A stretch of DNA of 64,000 bases from positions 2,170,001 through 2,234,000 of the forward strand of contig NZ_CP060201.1 of assembly GCF_013407925.2 (NCBI RefSeq). The letters run 5' to 3'. Positions 1-9,876 of this stretch are shown piece by piece. This stretch comes from Pseudomonas protegens (GTDB lineage: Bacteria > Pseudomonadota > Gammaproteobacteria > Pseudomonadales > Pseudomonadaceae). Every line of letters begins with the position of its first letter. Positions within the stretch are counted from its first letter, which is position 1. Below the pieces are notes generated by a model. The model saw nothing but the letters and a program-made list of their open reading frames with translations, made no database searches and had not been told where the DNA came from. The position numbers were made by a program, and so were the translations under genes.

Positions 1-296
1 TTGGCAATCGCCAGAGCCGCGGCCACGGTTTCACGAATGGCCTCCGGGCCGCTGGCGGAAGTGCTGGCCGAACCCTTGCGCTGGCCCACATAAAGGGTGA
101 TGCCAAAGCCCTGGTCGCGGTTGAACTCGACGGTTTCCACTTCCCGCTGGCGCACCGAGGTCGACAGCCCCTGCTCCAGGGACACCGCCACTTCGCAGGC
201 ACTGGCCCCCTGGCGCTTGGCCTCGGCGACGATCTGCTCGACTTGCTCCTGCAGGGCCGGCAAAGCCTGTGGGCCGACGCTTTGTGCTGCACTCAT
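1..296 (-). CDS. pmbA: PmbA/TldE metalloprotease subunit, N-terminal part
   Basis: This is the first 98 codons of PmbA (TldE); the gene runs off the left edge of the window. TldE partners TldD in a zinc protease that matures microcin-like peptides and processes unfolded or modified peptides in the cytoplasm. The visible part has the family N-terminus, including the stretch VETVEFNRDQGFGITLYVG, which resembles the paired stretch in TldD. The ATG at 296 has a GGAG ribosome site about six bases upstream. The partner tldD lies on the same strand at 976-2418, separated by the oppositely oriented yjgA. The identification is firm; the C-terminal part is not visible. Confidence 0.9.
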   Translation of the reverse strand, partial: MSAAQSVGPQALPALQEQVEQIVAEAKRQGASACEVAVSLEQGLSTSVRQREVETVEFNRDQGFGITLYVGQRKGSASTSASGPEAIRETVAAALAIA

Positions 297-404
297 GCTG
301 TTCTCCACTCAAATTCTGCTTTCGATTAAGGCCGGCGAGCGACCGAGCCGGACAAGCGGCCCTCGACTGGTTATCATGGCGGCGTTTCTTTGCGGACTGC
401 CACC

Positions 405-926
405 ATGGTTGATTCTTACGACGACTCCCTCGATGGGGAGAAAAGCAAATCCCAGGTCAAACGCGAGCTGCATGCTCTGGTTGATCTCGGCGAGCGCCTT
501 ACCACCCTCAAGCCCGACCTGCTGAACAAACTGCCTCTGACCGACGCCTTGCGCCGGGCCCTGGCGGATGCGCCCAAGCACGTCGCCCATATCGCCCGCA
601 AACGCCACCTGCAATTCATCGGCAAGCTGATGCGGGACCAGGACACCGACGCGATTCTGCAACTGCTTGATCAACTCGATGCCTCCACCCGGCAGTACAA
701 CGAACGCTTCCATAACCTGGAGCGTTGGCGTGACCGCCTGATCGGCGGCGGCGATGACGTGCTGGAAAAGTTCGTCAACGAGTACCCGGATGCCGATCGC
801 CAACAGCTGCGCTCCCTGATCCGTCAGGCCCAGCATGAGGTGGCCCATAACAAGGCGCCGGCCTCCAGCCGTAAAATCTTCAAGTACATCCGCGAACTGG
901 ACGAGACTCAACGCGGCCTGCGCTGA
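405..926 (+). CDS. darP: Ribosome-associated protein YjgA/DarP (DUF615)
   Basis: This 173-residue protein belongs to the DUF615 family, known in E. coli as YjgA or DarP, which binds late pre-50S ribosomal particles and helps large-subunit assembly. It is small, highly charged and mostly helical, with the conserved stretch [19 protein letters not shown] near residue 15 and a C-terminal [10 protein letters not shown] segment. The ATG at 405 is chosen over an in-frame TTG at 390 because it gives the usual family N-terminus. The gene sits between pmbA and tldD on the opposite strand, an arrangement also seen in other pseudomonads. A strong inverted repeat follows the stop codon. Confidence 0.9.
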   Translation: MVDSYDDSLDGEKSKSQVKRELHALVDLGERLTTLKPDLLNKLPLTDALRRALADAPKHVAHIARKRHLQFIGKLMRDQDTDAILQLLDQLDASTRQYNERFHNLERWRDRLIGGGDDVLEKFVNEYPDADRQQLRSLIRQAQHEVAHNKAPASSRKIFKYIRELDETQRGLR

Positions 927-936
927 GCCCTCCACG

Positions 937-961
937 GGGTGAGCTGCCCGGCAGCTCACCC
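937..961. terminator. Inverted repeat between convergent darP and tldD
   Basis: A perfect 11-bp stem (GGGTGAGCTGC with GCAGCTCACCC) and a 3-base loop lies between two convergent stop codons. There is no T-run on either side, so calling it a bidirectional terminator rests on position and stem strength. Confidence 0.5.
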
Positions 962-975
962 GACGCCCTCCTTCC

Positions 976-2418
976 TTATGCCCCAGTGCCACCCACGGTG
1001 ATCGCATCGATCTTCAGGGTCGGCTGGCCGACGCCCACCGGCACCGATTGCCCATCCTTGCCACAGGTGCCAACACCGCTGTCCAGGGACAGGTCATTGC
1101 CCACCATCGACACCCGGCTCATGGCCTCGGGGCCGTTGCCAATCAGGGTCGCGCCCTTGACCGGGGCGGTGATCTTGCCGTCTTCGATCAGGTAGGCCTC
1201 GCTGGTGGAGAACACGAACTTGCCGCTGGTGATATCCACCTGGCCACCGCCGAGGTTGGCGCAGTAGATGCCCTTCTTCACCGAGGCGATGATTTCCGCC
1301 GGATCGCTTTCACCACCGAGCATGTAGGTGTTGGTCATGCGCGGCATCGGCAGGTGCGCATAGGACTCGCGACGCCCGTTGCCGGTGCGGGCCACGCCCA
1401 TCAGGCGGGCATTGAGCTTGTCCTGCATATAGCCCTTGAGCACGCCGTTCTCGATCAGGGTGGTGCATTCGGTCGGCGTGCCTTCGTCGTCCACACTCAG
1501 GGAACCGCGACGCCCAGCCAGGGTGCCGTCGTCGACGATGGTGCAAAGCTTGGAAGCCACCATCTCGCCCATGCGGCCGCTGTAGGCCGAGCTGCCCTTG
1601 CGGTTGAAGTCGCCTTCCAGGCCATGGCCCACGGCTTCGTGCAGCAGCACCCCGGACCAGCCGGAACCCAGCACCACAGGCAAAGTGCCCGCCGGTGCCG
1701 GAATCGCCTCCAGGTTGACCAGGGCCTGGCGCAGCGCTTCACGGGCATAGCCCATGGCCCGGTCCTCGCTGAGGAAATACCGGTAGTCGGTGCGCCCGCC
1801 ACCGCCGTGGCCACCGCGCTCGCGGCGCCCGTTCTGCTCGACGATGACGCTGACATTGAAGCGCACCAACGGCCGCACATCGGCGGCCAGGCCACCGTCG
1901 GTGGAGGCCACCAGGATTCGCTCCCAGACCCCGGCCATGCTCACGCTGACCTGCTGGATACGCGGGTCCAGGGCGCGAGTCGCCGCGTCAACGCGCTTGA
2001 GCAGCTCGACCTTCTCGGCGCGGCTGATGACTTCCAGAGGGTTGTCCGGCGCATACAGTTGCGCCACGTCCTGAGTCGAGAACGCCTGCACCGTGCCGTT
2101 CTGCCCGGCCCGGGAGATCGAACGCGCCGCTCGGGCGGCAAGGCCCAGGGCTTCCAGGGTGATGGCGTTGCTGTAGGCAAAGCCGGTCTTCTCACCCGAC
2201 TGCGCGCGCACCCCGACCCCTTGGTCGAGGTTGAAACTGCCTTCCTTGACGATCCCGTCTTCCAGGGACCAGGACTCGGAAATCTGCCCCTGGAAATACA
2301 GGTCGGCGGCATCGATGCCCGGGCCGGCCAGATCCCCCAGCACGCCCTGCAGGCTTTCGATGGTCACGCCGCCAGGGGCTAGAAGATGTTCACTGACTGA
2401 GGACAACAACCCGCTCAT
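976..2418 (-). CDS. tldD: Metalloprotease TldD
   Basis: This 480-residue protein is TldD, the catalytic subunit of the TldD/TldE zinc protease. The zinc-binding signature HEAVGH is at residues 260-265 (H260, E261, H265). The C-terminal half has the usual glycine-rich stretches, including [25 protein letters not shown]. Length matches the family (about 480). It is the last gene of a minus-strand cluster, 26 bases after the nitrilase-family gene, and pmbA for the partner subunit lies just beyond darP. Known substrates elsewhere include microcin B17 precursor and CcdA; no such substrate gene is seen nearby, so the role here is probably general peptide processing. Confidence 0.95.
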   Translation of the reverse strand: MSGLLSSVSEHLLAPGGVTIESLQGVLGDLAGPGIDAADLYFQGQISESWSLEDGIVKEGSFNLDQGVGVRAQSGEKTGFAYSNAITLEALGLAARAARSISRAGQNGTVQAFSTQDVAQLYAPDNPLEVISRAEKVELLKRVDAATRALDPRIQQVSVSMAGVWERILVASTDGGLAADVRPLVRFNVSVIVEQNGRRERGGHGGGGRTDYRYFLSEDRAMGYAREALRQALVNLEAIPAPAGTLPVVLGSGWSGVLLHEAVGHGLEGDFNRKGSSAYSGRMGEMVASKLCTIVDDGTLAGRRGSLSVDDEGTPTECTTLIENGVLKGYMQDKLNARLMGVARTGNGRRESYAHLPMPRMTNTYMLGGESDPAEIIASVKKGIYCANLGGGQVDITSGKFVFSTSEAYLIEDGKITAPVKGATLIGNGPEAMSRVSMVGNDLSLDSGVGTCGKDGQSVPVGVGQPTLKIDAITVGGTGA

Positions 2419-2444
2419 ATGCTTTGGCCTTAAATTCGTCGTAC

Positions 2445-3284
2445 TTATGCAAGCCGTTGAACGCCTTGCGAGAAAATGCGCCGGTGACTGAACACCGGCA
2501 TCCGCGCCCGGATGGACGCCTGTTCACTGCTGTCGCGCTCGGCCAGCAGCACACCCTCACCTTGATCCTGCTGCGCCAGCACTCGCCCCCAAGGGTCGAC
2601 GATCGCGGCGTGGCCGTAGGTTTCCCGCGGGCCCGGGTGCACGCCACCCTGGGCCGCCGCCAGCACATAGCACTGAGTCTCGATGGCCCGGGCCCGGATC
2701 AGCACCTCCCAGTGCGCGGCACCGGTCACCGCGGTAAACGCCGAGGGCGCGGTAATCAATTCAGCGCCGGCGGCGCGCAACTCGCTGTACAGCTCGGGAA
2801 AGCGCAAGTCATAACAGACCGTCAGCCCCAGGCGACCCACCGGCGTATCCGCCACCACCACGCGGTTTCCATGAGCATAGTCATCGGATTCGCGATAGCG
2901 GCCGCGATTGTCGGCCACGTCGACGTCGAACAGATGCAACTTGTCGTAGCGCGCCACGCACTGTCCCTGGTCATCCACCAGCAACGAACAGGCGTTGGAC
3001 TTGGCATCGGGCTCATGCTCGGGTGGCAGCGGCAGGGTGCCGGCGACAATCCATAACCTGAGGTCGCGGGCGGTCTGTTTCAACCACGGCAGGATCGGTC
3101 CCTCGCCCAAAGCCTCGGCGCGACCGATGGCGGCCATGTCGCGCCGGCCCATGGCGGCGAAGTTTTCCGGCAGCACCGCCAGCCTGGCGCCACCCTCGGC
3201 GGCGCGCTCGAGCAGGCTGCGGGCCTGCTGCAGATTGGCCAGAACGTCGCTCTGGCTGACCATTTGAATCACCGCAAGAGACAT
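2445..3284 (-). CDS. Carbon-nitrogen hydrolase (nitrilase superfamily, Nit1-like)
   Basis: This 279-residue protein is a nitrilase-superfamily amidohydrolase. The catalytic triad is visible as E40 (LPENF), K115 (YDKLHLFD) and C157 ([10 protein letters not shown]). The pattern fits the Nit1/YbeM branch, whose members hydrolyse deaminated glutathione or omega-amide substrates in the cytoplasm; the exact substrate cannot be read from sequence. It lies between yhdP and tldD on the same strand with short gaps, so it is probably cotranscribed. The same neighbour order is found widely in Pseudomonas. The family call is firm, the substrate open. Confidence 0.85.
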   Translation of the reverse strand: MSLAVIQMVSQSDVLANLQQARSLLERAAEGGARLAVLPENFAAMGRRDMAAIGRAEALGEGPILPWLKQTARDLRLWIVAGTLPLPPEHEPDAKSNACSLLVDDQGQCVARYDKLHLFDVDVADNRGRYRESDDYAHGNRVVVADTPVGRLGLTVCYDLRFPELYSELRAAGAELITAPSAFTAVTGAAHWEVLIRARAIETQCYVLAAAQGGVHPGPRETYGHAAIVDPWGRVLAQQDQGEGVLLAERDSSEQASIRARMPVFSHRRIFSQGVQRLA

Positions 3285-3342
3285 GGCGTACTCCGTGTTG
3301 GGTAGGCCGCCATGCTACTCCAAAGGCACGAATCGAGGATTC

Positions 3343-6300
3343 TCAAAACGGCTTGTCGAAGGTGATTTTCGGCTCTTTCCACGGGCCCTTGACGTTGTAC
3401 TTGACGCTGGCGAAGCGCGCCACGCGGTCACCGATCAGCTTGTCGATCAAAAACAGCGCCCCACCCACTGCCGGTGCGCCGACAATCAGCGCGGCGATCG
3501 GCAAGTTGTTGGTCACCGGCAAGGTCACCAGCAACTTGGCGTCCACCTGGTCGGCCACCATGTCCAGGGTGCCATTGAGCTCCAGATTGCTCGACGGCCC
3601 GGTCAGCGTGATGGGTTCGCGGGTGACATAGACACCATTGCTCGCCACCAGCACGCCACGCACCCGGTCGTAGCTCAGCCCCTTGCCGAACAGATCGGAG
3701 AAGTCCAGGCGCAGGCGCCGGCCAATGGAGTTGAAGTTCAGCAGACCGAACACCCGCAGCGCCTGGGCGCCGCCCTCGACTTCCACGAACTGGCCCTTGC
3801 GCAACGTGGCGTCCAGGCTGCCGGAGTAGCGCTTGAGACCGACCCAGGCCGGCGAGCCCGGCCAGCGACCGTCGACATCCAGGTGAAAGTCCTCACTGGT
3901 GACCGTGGGCGCAAAGCCCCAGCCCTTGAGCACGTCGGCCAGGTTCTTGCCGCCAATGCGCCCGCGGTACCAGCTGTTGCTGGCACCGGCCTGGCCTTCC
4001 CAACCGCCCTCGCCTTGCAGCTGCATGCCCTTGAGCCCCAGGTCCAGGCTATTGAAGCTCATGCCCTTGGCGGTAGGACGCACCTTGAGCGCCCAGCGGC
4101 CGATCAGGTCCGGGCCCTGGAACAGCTGCTCGATGGCGATGTCCAGCGGCGGCACATTCTTGGGGTCCACCGAAGCCAGCGGATCGGGAGCATTGTCGTC
4201 GGCTTGCGCCGTAGGGTCCGCGGCCGGCAAGCGCACGTACTGCATATTGATCGCCATCGGCGCCGCCTTGGCATCGGGGATGGCGACATTGCCCTTGGCC
4301 TGCTGACTGTCAATCTGCAATGCCCAGGCGGCGGACTGCCGGGTCAGCTGCAGGTTGACCTGATCCAGACGGGTGCCAAAGGCGCTGAGCGTCCCGACCT
4401 TGAAGTCAGCGCTGCTGAGCAACTGCTTGGCGCTGCCGCCCGGGTCCTTCCCGGCATAGCGGTCCACCAGGTTTTTCCAGGGCTCGACATCCAGCTCGGA
4501 CAAGATCCCCCGCACCCGCAGCCCTTTGCTGGTGGGCAGCAAGGCCGCACCGTCACCGAGAAACAGTTCGCCACGGCCTTCGGCGAGCTTGCCGCTGGGG
4601 GCGGCGAAGGTGAAGTCGGCCAGCTCGCCGTAATCGAACCAGTAGCGGCGCTCGGCCCCTTGCAGGGTCATGCGGAACACACTGTTGCGGCCGGTGCTGG
4701 CGCTCATGCCGAACGGCGCCGGCAGGTCCACCGCCACCCCCTTGAGACTGGAACTGACCATCAACTGGCTGTCGGCGCCATCGAGGTTCAGCTGCAACTG
4801 ATAAGGCAACTCGCCGGATACCGGCAGCGGCTGGCTGACTTGCAGCCAGTCGGTGAGTTTCTTGATCGCCACCTGCCCCTTGGCCACCACCCGCGTATTG
4901 GGCTTGCCGGGCTTGCCATCGGCAAAGATCTGCGCGGTCACCGGCCGGTCAAAAGCCTGGGCACTGATGCCTTCGCCACTGAGCCCCTTGCTGCTGTCAA
5001 AGCGGAAGTCGCCCTTGAGCTGACTCAGCTCCAGTGACGGCTCACTGAGCTTGAGGCGTGCCTTGTCGGTCTTGAAATCCACCACGATCTTCGGCTCTTC
5101 GCCCTTGACCAGAGGGATGTCCAGATTCAGCTTGCCTTGCAAATCGCCCTCGCCCTGCCAGCCGGCAAAGGTCGAGGCGGTGCCGATCGGCGCCTCCTGC
5201 AGAATCTTCACCCCGTCGCCCAGGCCGCCGGCAAAACCGCCGTCGATCAACATGTGGCTGCTTTGCCCGCTGGCCACATGGGGAATGTTGACGAAAACAT
5301 CCCGCACCTTGGTGTCCAGCAGCTGGCCCTTGCTGGCGACGATGCGCACGCCACTGTCTTCGACGAACACATCGCCACTGATCTTGCTCAGGTGCGGCCA
5401 GCCCGGCTGGAACGCCAGTTCGGCGTCATGCACCTTGAAAAACAGGCTGATGCTACGGGCCGCTTCGATGGCGTCATGGTTCAGCGAGCCCTGGTACTGG
5501 AAGAAGCCCTCATCCACCGCGCCCTTGAGAATCGCCGTGCGCAGCCATTCATCCAGCGCCGGACTGAGCACCTGGGGCAGGTACTTGGCGGTGTAGCGGC
5601 CATCGCCCTCCACCAGGCCGACCCGCAGGTCCATGTAGTCTTCCTGGCTGTGGTCGAAGTGCAGCCGGATCAGGAAATCGCCGGCAATCTTGCCCTCTTC
5701 CCCCAGCACCTTGAGATACGGAGCGATCAGGGTGAAACCCTGCTTGTCCAGTTTCCAGGTCAGGGTGGCGTTGGCCTGGATGTACTGCCAGGGCTTGGCG
5801 AAGATCGGGAACAGGTGCAGGGAGAAATCCTTGCTGTCCATGCGCAGCTCGCCCTGGCCCAGGTCGCCGCTGATGCTGCCGCTGACATTGCGCGCCGCCG
5901 GAGCGCCGTGATAGGCGTCGAAGCCGACCCGATCAAGGTTGGCGGCAAAGCTCAGGCGCTGGTCGCCGCTGTTCTGCGGGCAGTAGTCGAGCAGCACATT
6001 GCGCAGCCCACCCGTGACCTTCAGGCGTTCGATGGTGGTGGCCAGGCCTTCGGGCAAAGGGGCCAGGGCGTTGAGGATCGGCGTGAGCGGCGTCAGGTCC
6101 AGGCGATCGGCCTGCAGATGCCAGAGTTCTTCGCGGTTGTCGCCGGCCTGGGTTTGCTGCAGTTGCAGGCGCGATTCCCAGCGGGTTTCGCCAAGGCTCA
6201 GCGCCAGGGAGTCGAGTTGCACCTGCAGGCCCTGATCGCTGCGCTGGAAGAAAGCGTTCAACGCCAGGTTCTTCAGGGTGACCGGCGTGCGCTCGGCATA

Positions 6301-7146
6301 GGCGCCCGTGAGCTGGGGCGCATTCAGGCGCAACGCCGCGCTTTGCACGTCGCCCTTGGCCCAATTCAGCCACAGCTCGCCGCCGGCCTTGAGTTCGGAG
6401 AGTTTCCATTGCTGAGTGACACGCGCCGGCAGCCAGCGTGACCAGTCGCTCTGCGGCAGGCTCAGGTACAGCTCGGCCTGGGCGTCGCGCCATGCCTGCG
6501 CCTGGATCCGCGTGCGCAGGTTGACGGCCAGGGGCTGCCCGTCCGGCAGGGTCAGGCGCAGGTCAAGGCGCTGGCGGCTGGGGCCGGTGCGCAGGTTGAG
6601 GCCGACATAGGTCAGGGCCAGCGGCGAGTGATCCTGCGGCAGCAAGGTGACCTGGCTGTCCAGCAGGGAGAATTCGGCGACTTGCTGCAAGCGGGTCAGC
6701 AGTTGCTCCGGGTCCATGGGCTGGTCCTGCTGCATCGGCAGGCCTTGCAATTGCCACTGGCCGTCCGCGCCTTCCTTGAGGCTCAGGCTCAGGCCACTGA
6801 GTTCCAGGCGTCCTATGCGCAGGTCCCGGGCCAACAGACTGCCGAGCATGTCCGGGGCCACGCTGACCTGATCCAGGCGCAGGGCATTGGCCCCCTCGCC
6901 CACCGTCACATCGTGGGCCAGCAGGATCGGTGACAAGCCGCTCCAGCGGCCCTCCAGGCTGCCGATCTGCACCGGCAAGCCGACGGCCTGCTGCACCTTG
7001 GCCTCGACCTCGGCCTGGTACTCGGCCACCAGTGGCGTCAGCTCCCGGCCCAGACTGACGTACAAGGCAATCACCACCAGCAGCAAGGCGCAGAGGCCCA
7101 AGCCCCAGCGAGTCAGCGTGGCGAATAGACGGATCAGCCGCTCCAT
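3343..7146 (-). CDS. yhdP: YhdP-family AsmA-like envelope lipid-transfer protein
   Basis: This 1267-residue protein has one N-terminal membrane segment (residues about 8-30) followed by a very long periplasmic region of repeated beta-strands with DUF3971 and AsmA-type C-terminal features. That is the YhdP architecture, one of the bridge-like proteins proposed to carry phospholipids between inner and outer membranes. The ATG at 7146 is preferred to one 21 bases upstream because GGGAG precedes it at good spacing and the product begins directly with the membrane anchor. It follows rng and precedes the nitrilase-family gene, the usual gammaproteobacterial order. The C-terminus ends in a typical YNVKGPWKEPKITF segment. 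Confidence 0.92.
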   Translation of the reverse strand: MERLIRLFATLTRWGLGLCALLLVVIALYVSLGRELTPLVAEYQAEVEAKVQQAVGLPVQIGSLEGRWSGLSPILLAHDVTVGEGANALRLDQVSVAPDMLGSLLARDLRIGRLELSGLSLSLKEGADGQWQLQGLPMQQDQPMDPEQLLTRLQQVAEFSLLDSQVTLLPQDHSPLALTYVGLNLRTGPSRQRLDLRLTLPDGQPLAVNLRTRIQAQAWRDAQAELYLSLPQSDWSRWLPARVTQQWKLSELKAGGELWLNWAKGDVQSAALRLNAPQLTGAYAERTPVTLKNLALNAFFQRSDQGLQVQLDSLALSLGETRWESRLQLQQTQAGDNREELWHLQADRLDLTPLTPILNALAPLPEGLATTIERLKVTGGLRNVLLDYCPQNSGDQRLSFAANLDRVGFDAYHGAPAARNVSGSISGDLGQGELRMDSKDFSLHLFPIFAKPWQYIQANATLTWKLDKQGFTLIAPYLKVLGEEGKIAGDFLIRLHFDHSQEDYMDLRVGLVEGDGRYTAKYLPQVLSPALDEWLRTAILKGAVDEGFFQYQGSLNHDAIEAARSISLFFKVHDAELAFQPGWPHLSKISGDVFVEDSGVRIVASKGQLLDTKVRDVFVNIPHVASGQSSHMLIDGGFAGGLGDGVKILQEAPIGTASTFAGWQGEGDLQGKLNLDIPLVKGEEPKIVVDFKTDKARLKLSEPSLELSQLKGDFRFDSSKGLSGEGISAQAFDRPVTAQIFADGKPGKPNTRVVAKGQVAIKKLTDWLQVSQPLPVSGELPYQLQLNLDGADSQLMVSSSLKGVAVDLPAPFGMSASTGRNSVFRMTLQGAERRYWFDYGELADFTFAAPSGKLAEGRGELFLGDGAALLPTSKGLRVRGILSELDVEPWKNLVDRYAGKDPGGSAKQLLSSADFKVGTLSAFGTRLDQVNLQLTRQSAAWALQIDSQQAKGNVAIPDAKAAPMAINMQYVRLPAADPTAQADDNAPDPLASVDPKNVPPLDIAIEQLFQGPDLIGRWALKVRPTAKGMSFNSLDLGLKGMQLQGEGGWEGQAGASNSWYRGRIGGKNLADVLKGWGFAPTVTSEDFHLDVDGRWPGSPAWVGLKRYSGSLDATLRKGQFVEVEGGAQALRVFGLLNFNSIGRRLRLDFSDLFGKGLSYDRVRGVLVASNGVYVTREPITLTGPSSNLELNGTLDMVADQVDAKLLVTLPVTNNLPIAALIVGAPAVGGALFLIDKLIGDRVARFASVKYNVKGPWKEPKITFDKPF

Positions 7147-7221
7147 TTCAGTTGGCTCCCACGGCAAAAGTCATGCAGAAAGCTGAAGCCAGCCGTTTCC
7201 ACTGAGGTAAGACACGGGGAA

Positions 7222-8679
7222 TCAGAGCAGCACCACGTCGTATTGTTCCTGGGAATACATGGTTTCGACCTGGAACCTGATGGTCCGGCCGATAAAAGCT
7301 TCCAACTCCGCGACGTTGCCCGACTCTTCGTCCAGCAGGCGATCCACCACTTTCTGATTGGCCAGCACTCGGTACCCTTCTGCCTGATAAGCCCGGGCCT
7401 CACGGAGAATTTCGCGGAATATTTCGTAACAGATGGTTTCCGGGGTCTTCAGCTTGCCCCGTCCCTGGCAACTGCTGCAGGGCTCGCAAAGCACTTGTTC
7501 CAGGCTTTCCCGGGTGCGCTTGCGGGTCATCTGCACCAGGCCCAGCTCGGTGATGCCGATGATGTTGGTCTTGGCGTGATCGCGCTCCAGCTGTTTTTCC
7601 AGGGTCCGCAGCACCTGGCGCTGGTGTTCTTCGTCTTCCATGTCGATGAAGTCGATGATGATGATCCCGCCCAGGTTGCGCAGGCGCAGTTGCCGGGCAA
7701 TGGCGGTGGCGGCTTCGAGGTTGGTCTTGAAGATGGTTTCCTCAAGATTGCGATGACCGACGAAGGCACCGGTATTGACGTCGATGGTGGTCATGGCTTC
7801 TGCCGGGTCCACCACCAGATAGCCGCCGGACTTGAGCGGCACCTTGCGTTCGAGCGCCCTTTGCACTTCATCCTCGACCCCGTACAGGTCAAAGATCGGC
7901 CGCTCGCCGGGATAGTGTTCCAGGCGATCGGCAATTTCCGGCATCAGTTCAGCCACGAATTGCGTGGTCTTCTGGAAGGTTTCCCGGGAGTCGATGCGGA
8001 TCTTCTCGATCTTCGGGTTCACCAGGTCGCGCAGGGTGCGCAAGGCCAGGCCCAGGTCTTCGTAGATCACATTGGGCGCGCCGATGGTCTTGATCTGCGC
8101 GCCAATCTGATCCCACAGCCGGCGCAGGTAGCGGATGTCCATGAGGATCTCGTCGGCCCCGGCGCCCTCGGCGGCGGTGCGCAGAATGAAACCGCCGGCT
8201 TCCTTGATGCCTTCCTGGGCCACGCAGTCGCTGACCACCTGTTTCAGGCGCTCGCGCTCGGCCTCGTCCTCGATCTTCAGCGAAATGCCGACATGGGCGG
8301 TGCGCGGCATGTACACCAGATAACGCGACGGAATCGACAGCTGGGTGGTCAGGCGCGCGCCCTTGGTGCCGATGGGATCCTTGGTGACCTGCACCACCAG
8401 GCTCTGCCCTTCATGGACCAGGGCGCTGATGCTCTCCACCGCCGTGCCTTCACGGGTGGAGATTTCCGACGCATGGATAAAGGCCGCGCGATCCAGGCCA
8501 ATGTCGACGAAGGCCGCCTGCATGCCGGGCAGGACCCGTACCACCTTGCCTTTGTAAATGTTGCCGACAATGCCACGGCGCTGGGTGCGCTCGACGTGAA
8601 CCTCTTGCAGCACTCCGTTTTCGACCACCGCCACCCGCGATTCCATCGGCGTGATGTTGATCAGAATCTCTTCACTCAT
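7222..8679 (-). CDS. rng: Ribonuclease G
   Basis: This 485-residue protein is RNase G (CafA), an endonuclease that trims the 5' end of 16S rRNA and takes part in mRNA decay. An S1-type RNA-binding domain spans about residues 35-120. The catalytic region contains the aspartate motifs TTIDVNTG and IIIIDFIDMEDEEHQ, and a C-terminal zinc-link cysteine pair is present (CEPCSSCQG region). The ATG at 8679 gives the canonical MSEEILINITP start; an in-frame extension to 8802 would overlap maf and has no family support. The maf-rng-yhdP order is conserved. No RNase E-like C-terminal scaffold is present, which separates it from Rne. Confidence 0.95.
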   Translation of the reverse strand: MSEEILINITPMESRVAVVENGVLQEVHVERTQRRGIVGNIYKGKVVRVLPGMQAAFVDIGLDRAAFIHASEISTREGTAVESISALVHEGQSLVVQVTKDPIGTKGARLTTQLSIPSRYLVYMPRTAHVGISLKIEDEAERERLKQVVSDCVAQEGIKEAGGFILRTAAEGAGADEILMDIRYLRRLWDQIGAQIKTIGAPNVIYEDLGLALRTLRDLVNPKIEKIRIDSRETFQKTTQFVAELMPEIADRLEHYPGERPIFDLYGVEDEVQRALERKVPLKSGGYLVVDPAEAMTTIDVNTGAFVGHRNLEETIFKTNLEAATAIARQLRLRNLGGIIIIDFIDMEDEEHQRQVLRTLEKQLERDHAKTNIIGITELGLVQMTRKRTRESLEQVLCEPCSSCQGRGKLKTPETICYEIFREILREARAYQAEGYRVLANQKVVDRLLDEESGNVAELEAFIGRTIRFQVETMYSQEQYDVVLL

Positions 8680-8735
8680 GGCAGTGTCTCGTTCAGGCGT
8701 GTTCATAGAAGGCCGCAGCTGTCTTACACGGCGCT

Positions 8736-9341
8736 TTAGCGCACTGGAAGGTTTTGCCAACAGGGTATGCCGAAATGGCCGAGCAATTCTGCGGTTTCGC
8801 ATACCGGCAAGCCGACCACGGCGGAATAACTGCCATTGAGCCCGGCGACAAATACCGCCGCAAGCCCTTGGATAGCATAGCCGCCGGCTTTGTCCCGAGG
8901 CTCGCCGCTGGCCCAGTAGAGCGCCGCTTCCGCCGCCGAAATGGGGCGAAAACGCACCAGGCTGCGCACCACTCGCGATTCGCAGCGCTCGCCGTCGAGC
9001 AGGGCTATGGCGGTCAACACTTCATGCTCGCGGTCGGACAGCGCCATGAGCATTTCCTGGGCGTCGGCCTGGTCCCGGGGCTTGCCCAGGATCCGTCCAT
9101 CGAGCACCACGGCGGTATCGGCACCCAGCACGCAGGCCGGAGCCTGGGATTCGCTGCTGGTGATCAGGGCACGGCCGGCAGCCGCCTTGCCCCGAGCCAG
9201 GCGCTCGACATAGGCGGCCGGGGATTCGTCGGCCAGCGGCGTTTCATCGATGTCAGCGCTGATGGCGGTGAACGGCACACCGATCTGGGTGAGCAGCTCA
9301 CGTCGGCGGGGCGAACCGGAGGCGAGGTAAAGCGGATTCAT
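8736..9341 (-). CDS. maf: Maf/YhdE nucleoside triphosphate pyrophosphatase
   Basis: This 201-residue protein is a Maf-family pyrophosphatase, which hydrolyses dTTP/UTP and modified nucleotides and is associated with cell-division arrest and housecleaning. The N-terminal [12 protein letters not shown] signature is at residues 5-16, and the later [15 protein letters not shown] and [15 protein letters not shown] stretch (here [11 protein letters not shown]) are present. The ATG at 9341 gives the family start; an upstream in-frame extension is not conserved. The gene lies between mreD and rng in the shape/division cluster. Confidence 0.93.
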   Translation of the reverse strand: MNPLYLASGSPRRRELLTQIGVPFTAISADIDETPLADESPAAYVERLARGKAAAGRALITSSESQAPACVLGADTAVVLDGRILGKPRDQADAQEMLMALSDREHEVLTAIALLDGERCESRVVRSLVRFRPISAAEAALYWASGEPRDKAGGYAIQGLAAVFVAGLNGSYSAVVGLPVCETAELLGHFGIPCWQNLPVR

Positions 9342-9384
9342 CAAGACATCTCCCTGTCGAGGTGCGGGCCAATGCCTGACCGAA

Positions 9385-9876
9385 TTAATTGATTTTGAAA
9401 CGTCGACGCAAGCCACGCAGGCCGAAGCTGACCCAAGGCCACAACAAGGCGCTGACCAGGGCCGGCAGCACCAGCGCCAGGGTTGGCTGGCGATTGCCGG
9501 TCAGGGCGCTGAGCCAGAGCTGGACCAGCTGCGCCAGGCCGAAGATCACCAGGATCACCAGGCTTTGCTGCCACATCGGGAACATCCGCAGGCGCTGCTG
9601 CAAGGACAGCACGAGGAACGTGATCAGGGTCAGAATCAGCGCGTTCTGTCCCAGCAGCGTGCCGTACAGCACGTCTTCCGCGAGCCCCAGGCACCAAGCG
9701 GTGACCATACCGACCTTGTGCGGCAGGGCCAGGGCCCAGAAAGCCAGCAACAGGGCCAGCCACAACGGGCGCAGGACTTCCATGAACTGAGGCAGTGGCG
9801 ACACGCTGAGCAACATGCCGATCAGGAACGTCAGCCAGACGATCCAGCCGTTTTGTGAATAGGGAGTGCCCGCCAT
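9385..9876 (-). CDS. mreD: Rod shape-determining protein MreD
   Basis: This 163-residue protein has about five hydrophobic membrane segments and the length of MreD. MreD is the small inner-membrane member of the MreBCD elongasome and works with MreC to activate the RodA-PBP2 wall synthase. Its ATG shares one base with the mreC stop codon (TAATG), which points to translational coupling. The identification rests on topology, length, position after mreC, and recognisable stretches such as [20 protein letters not shown]. Confidence 0.92.
   Translation of the reverse strand: MAGTPYSQNGWIVWLTFLIGMLLSVSPLPQFMEVLRPLWLALLLAFWALALPHKVGMVTAWCLGLAEDVLYGTLLGQNALILTLITFLVLSLQQRLRMFPMWQQSLVILVIFGLAQLVQLWLSALTGNRQPTLALVLPALVSALLWPWVSFGLRGLRRRFKIN

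Noticed and set aside
1048..2382. Long open frame on the strand opposite tldD, and similar long antisense frames over yhdP, rng, gatA, gatB, prfC, piuB and fruB
   Set aside because: High-GC third positions keep the opposite strand open. The translations are low-complexity and His/Gln/Gly/Arg-rich, with no ribosome sites or family features.
8680..8802. Longer start for RNase G
   Set aside because: The extra 41 residues overlap the maf coding end and are basic and non-conserved; the ATG at 8679 gives the standard start.
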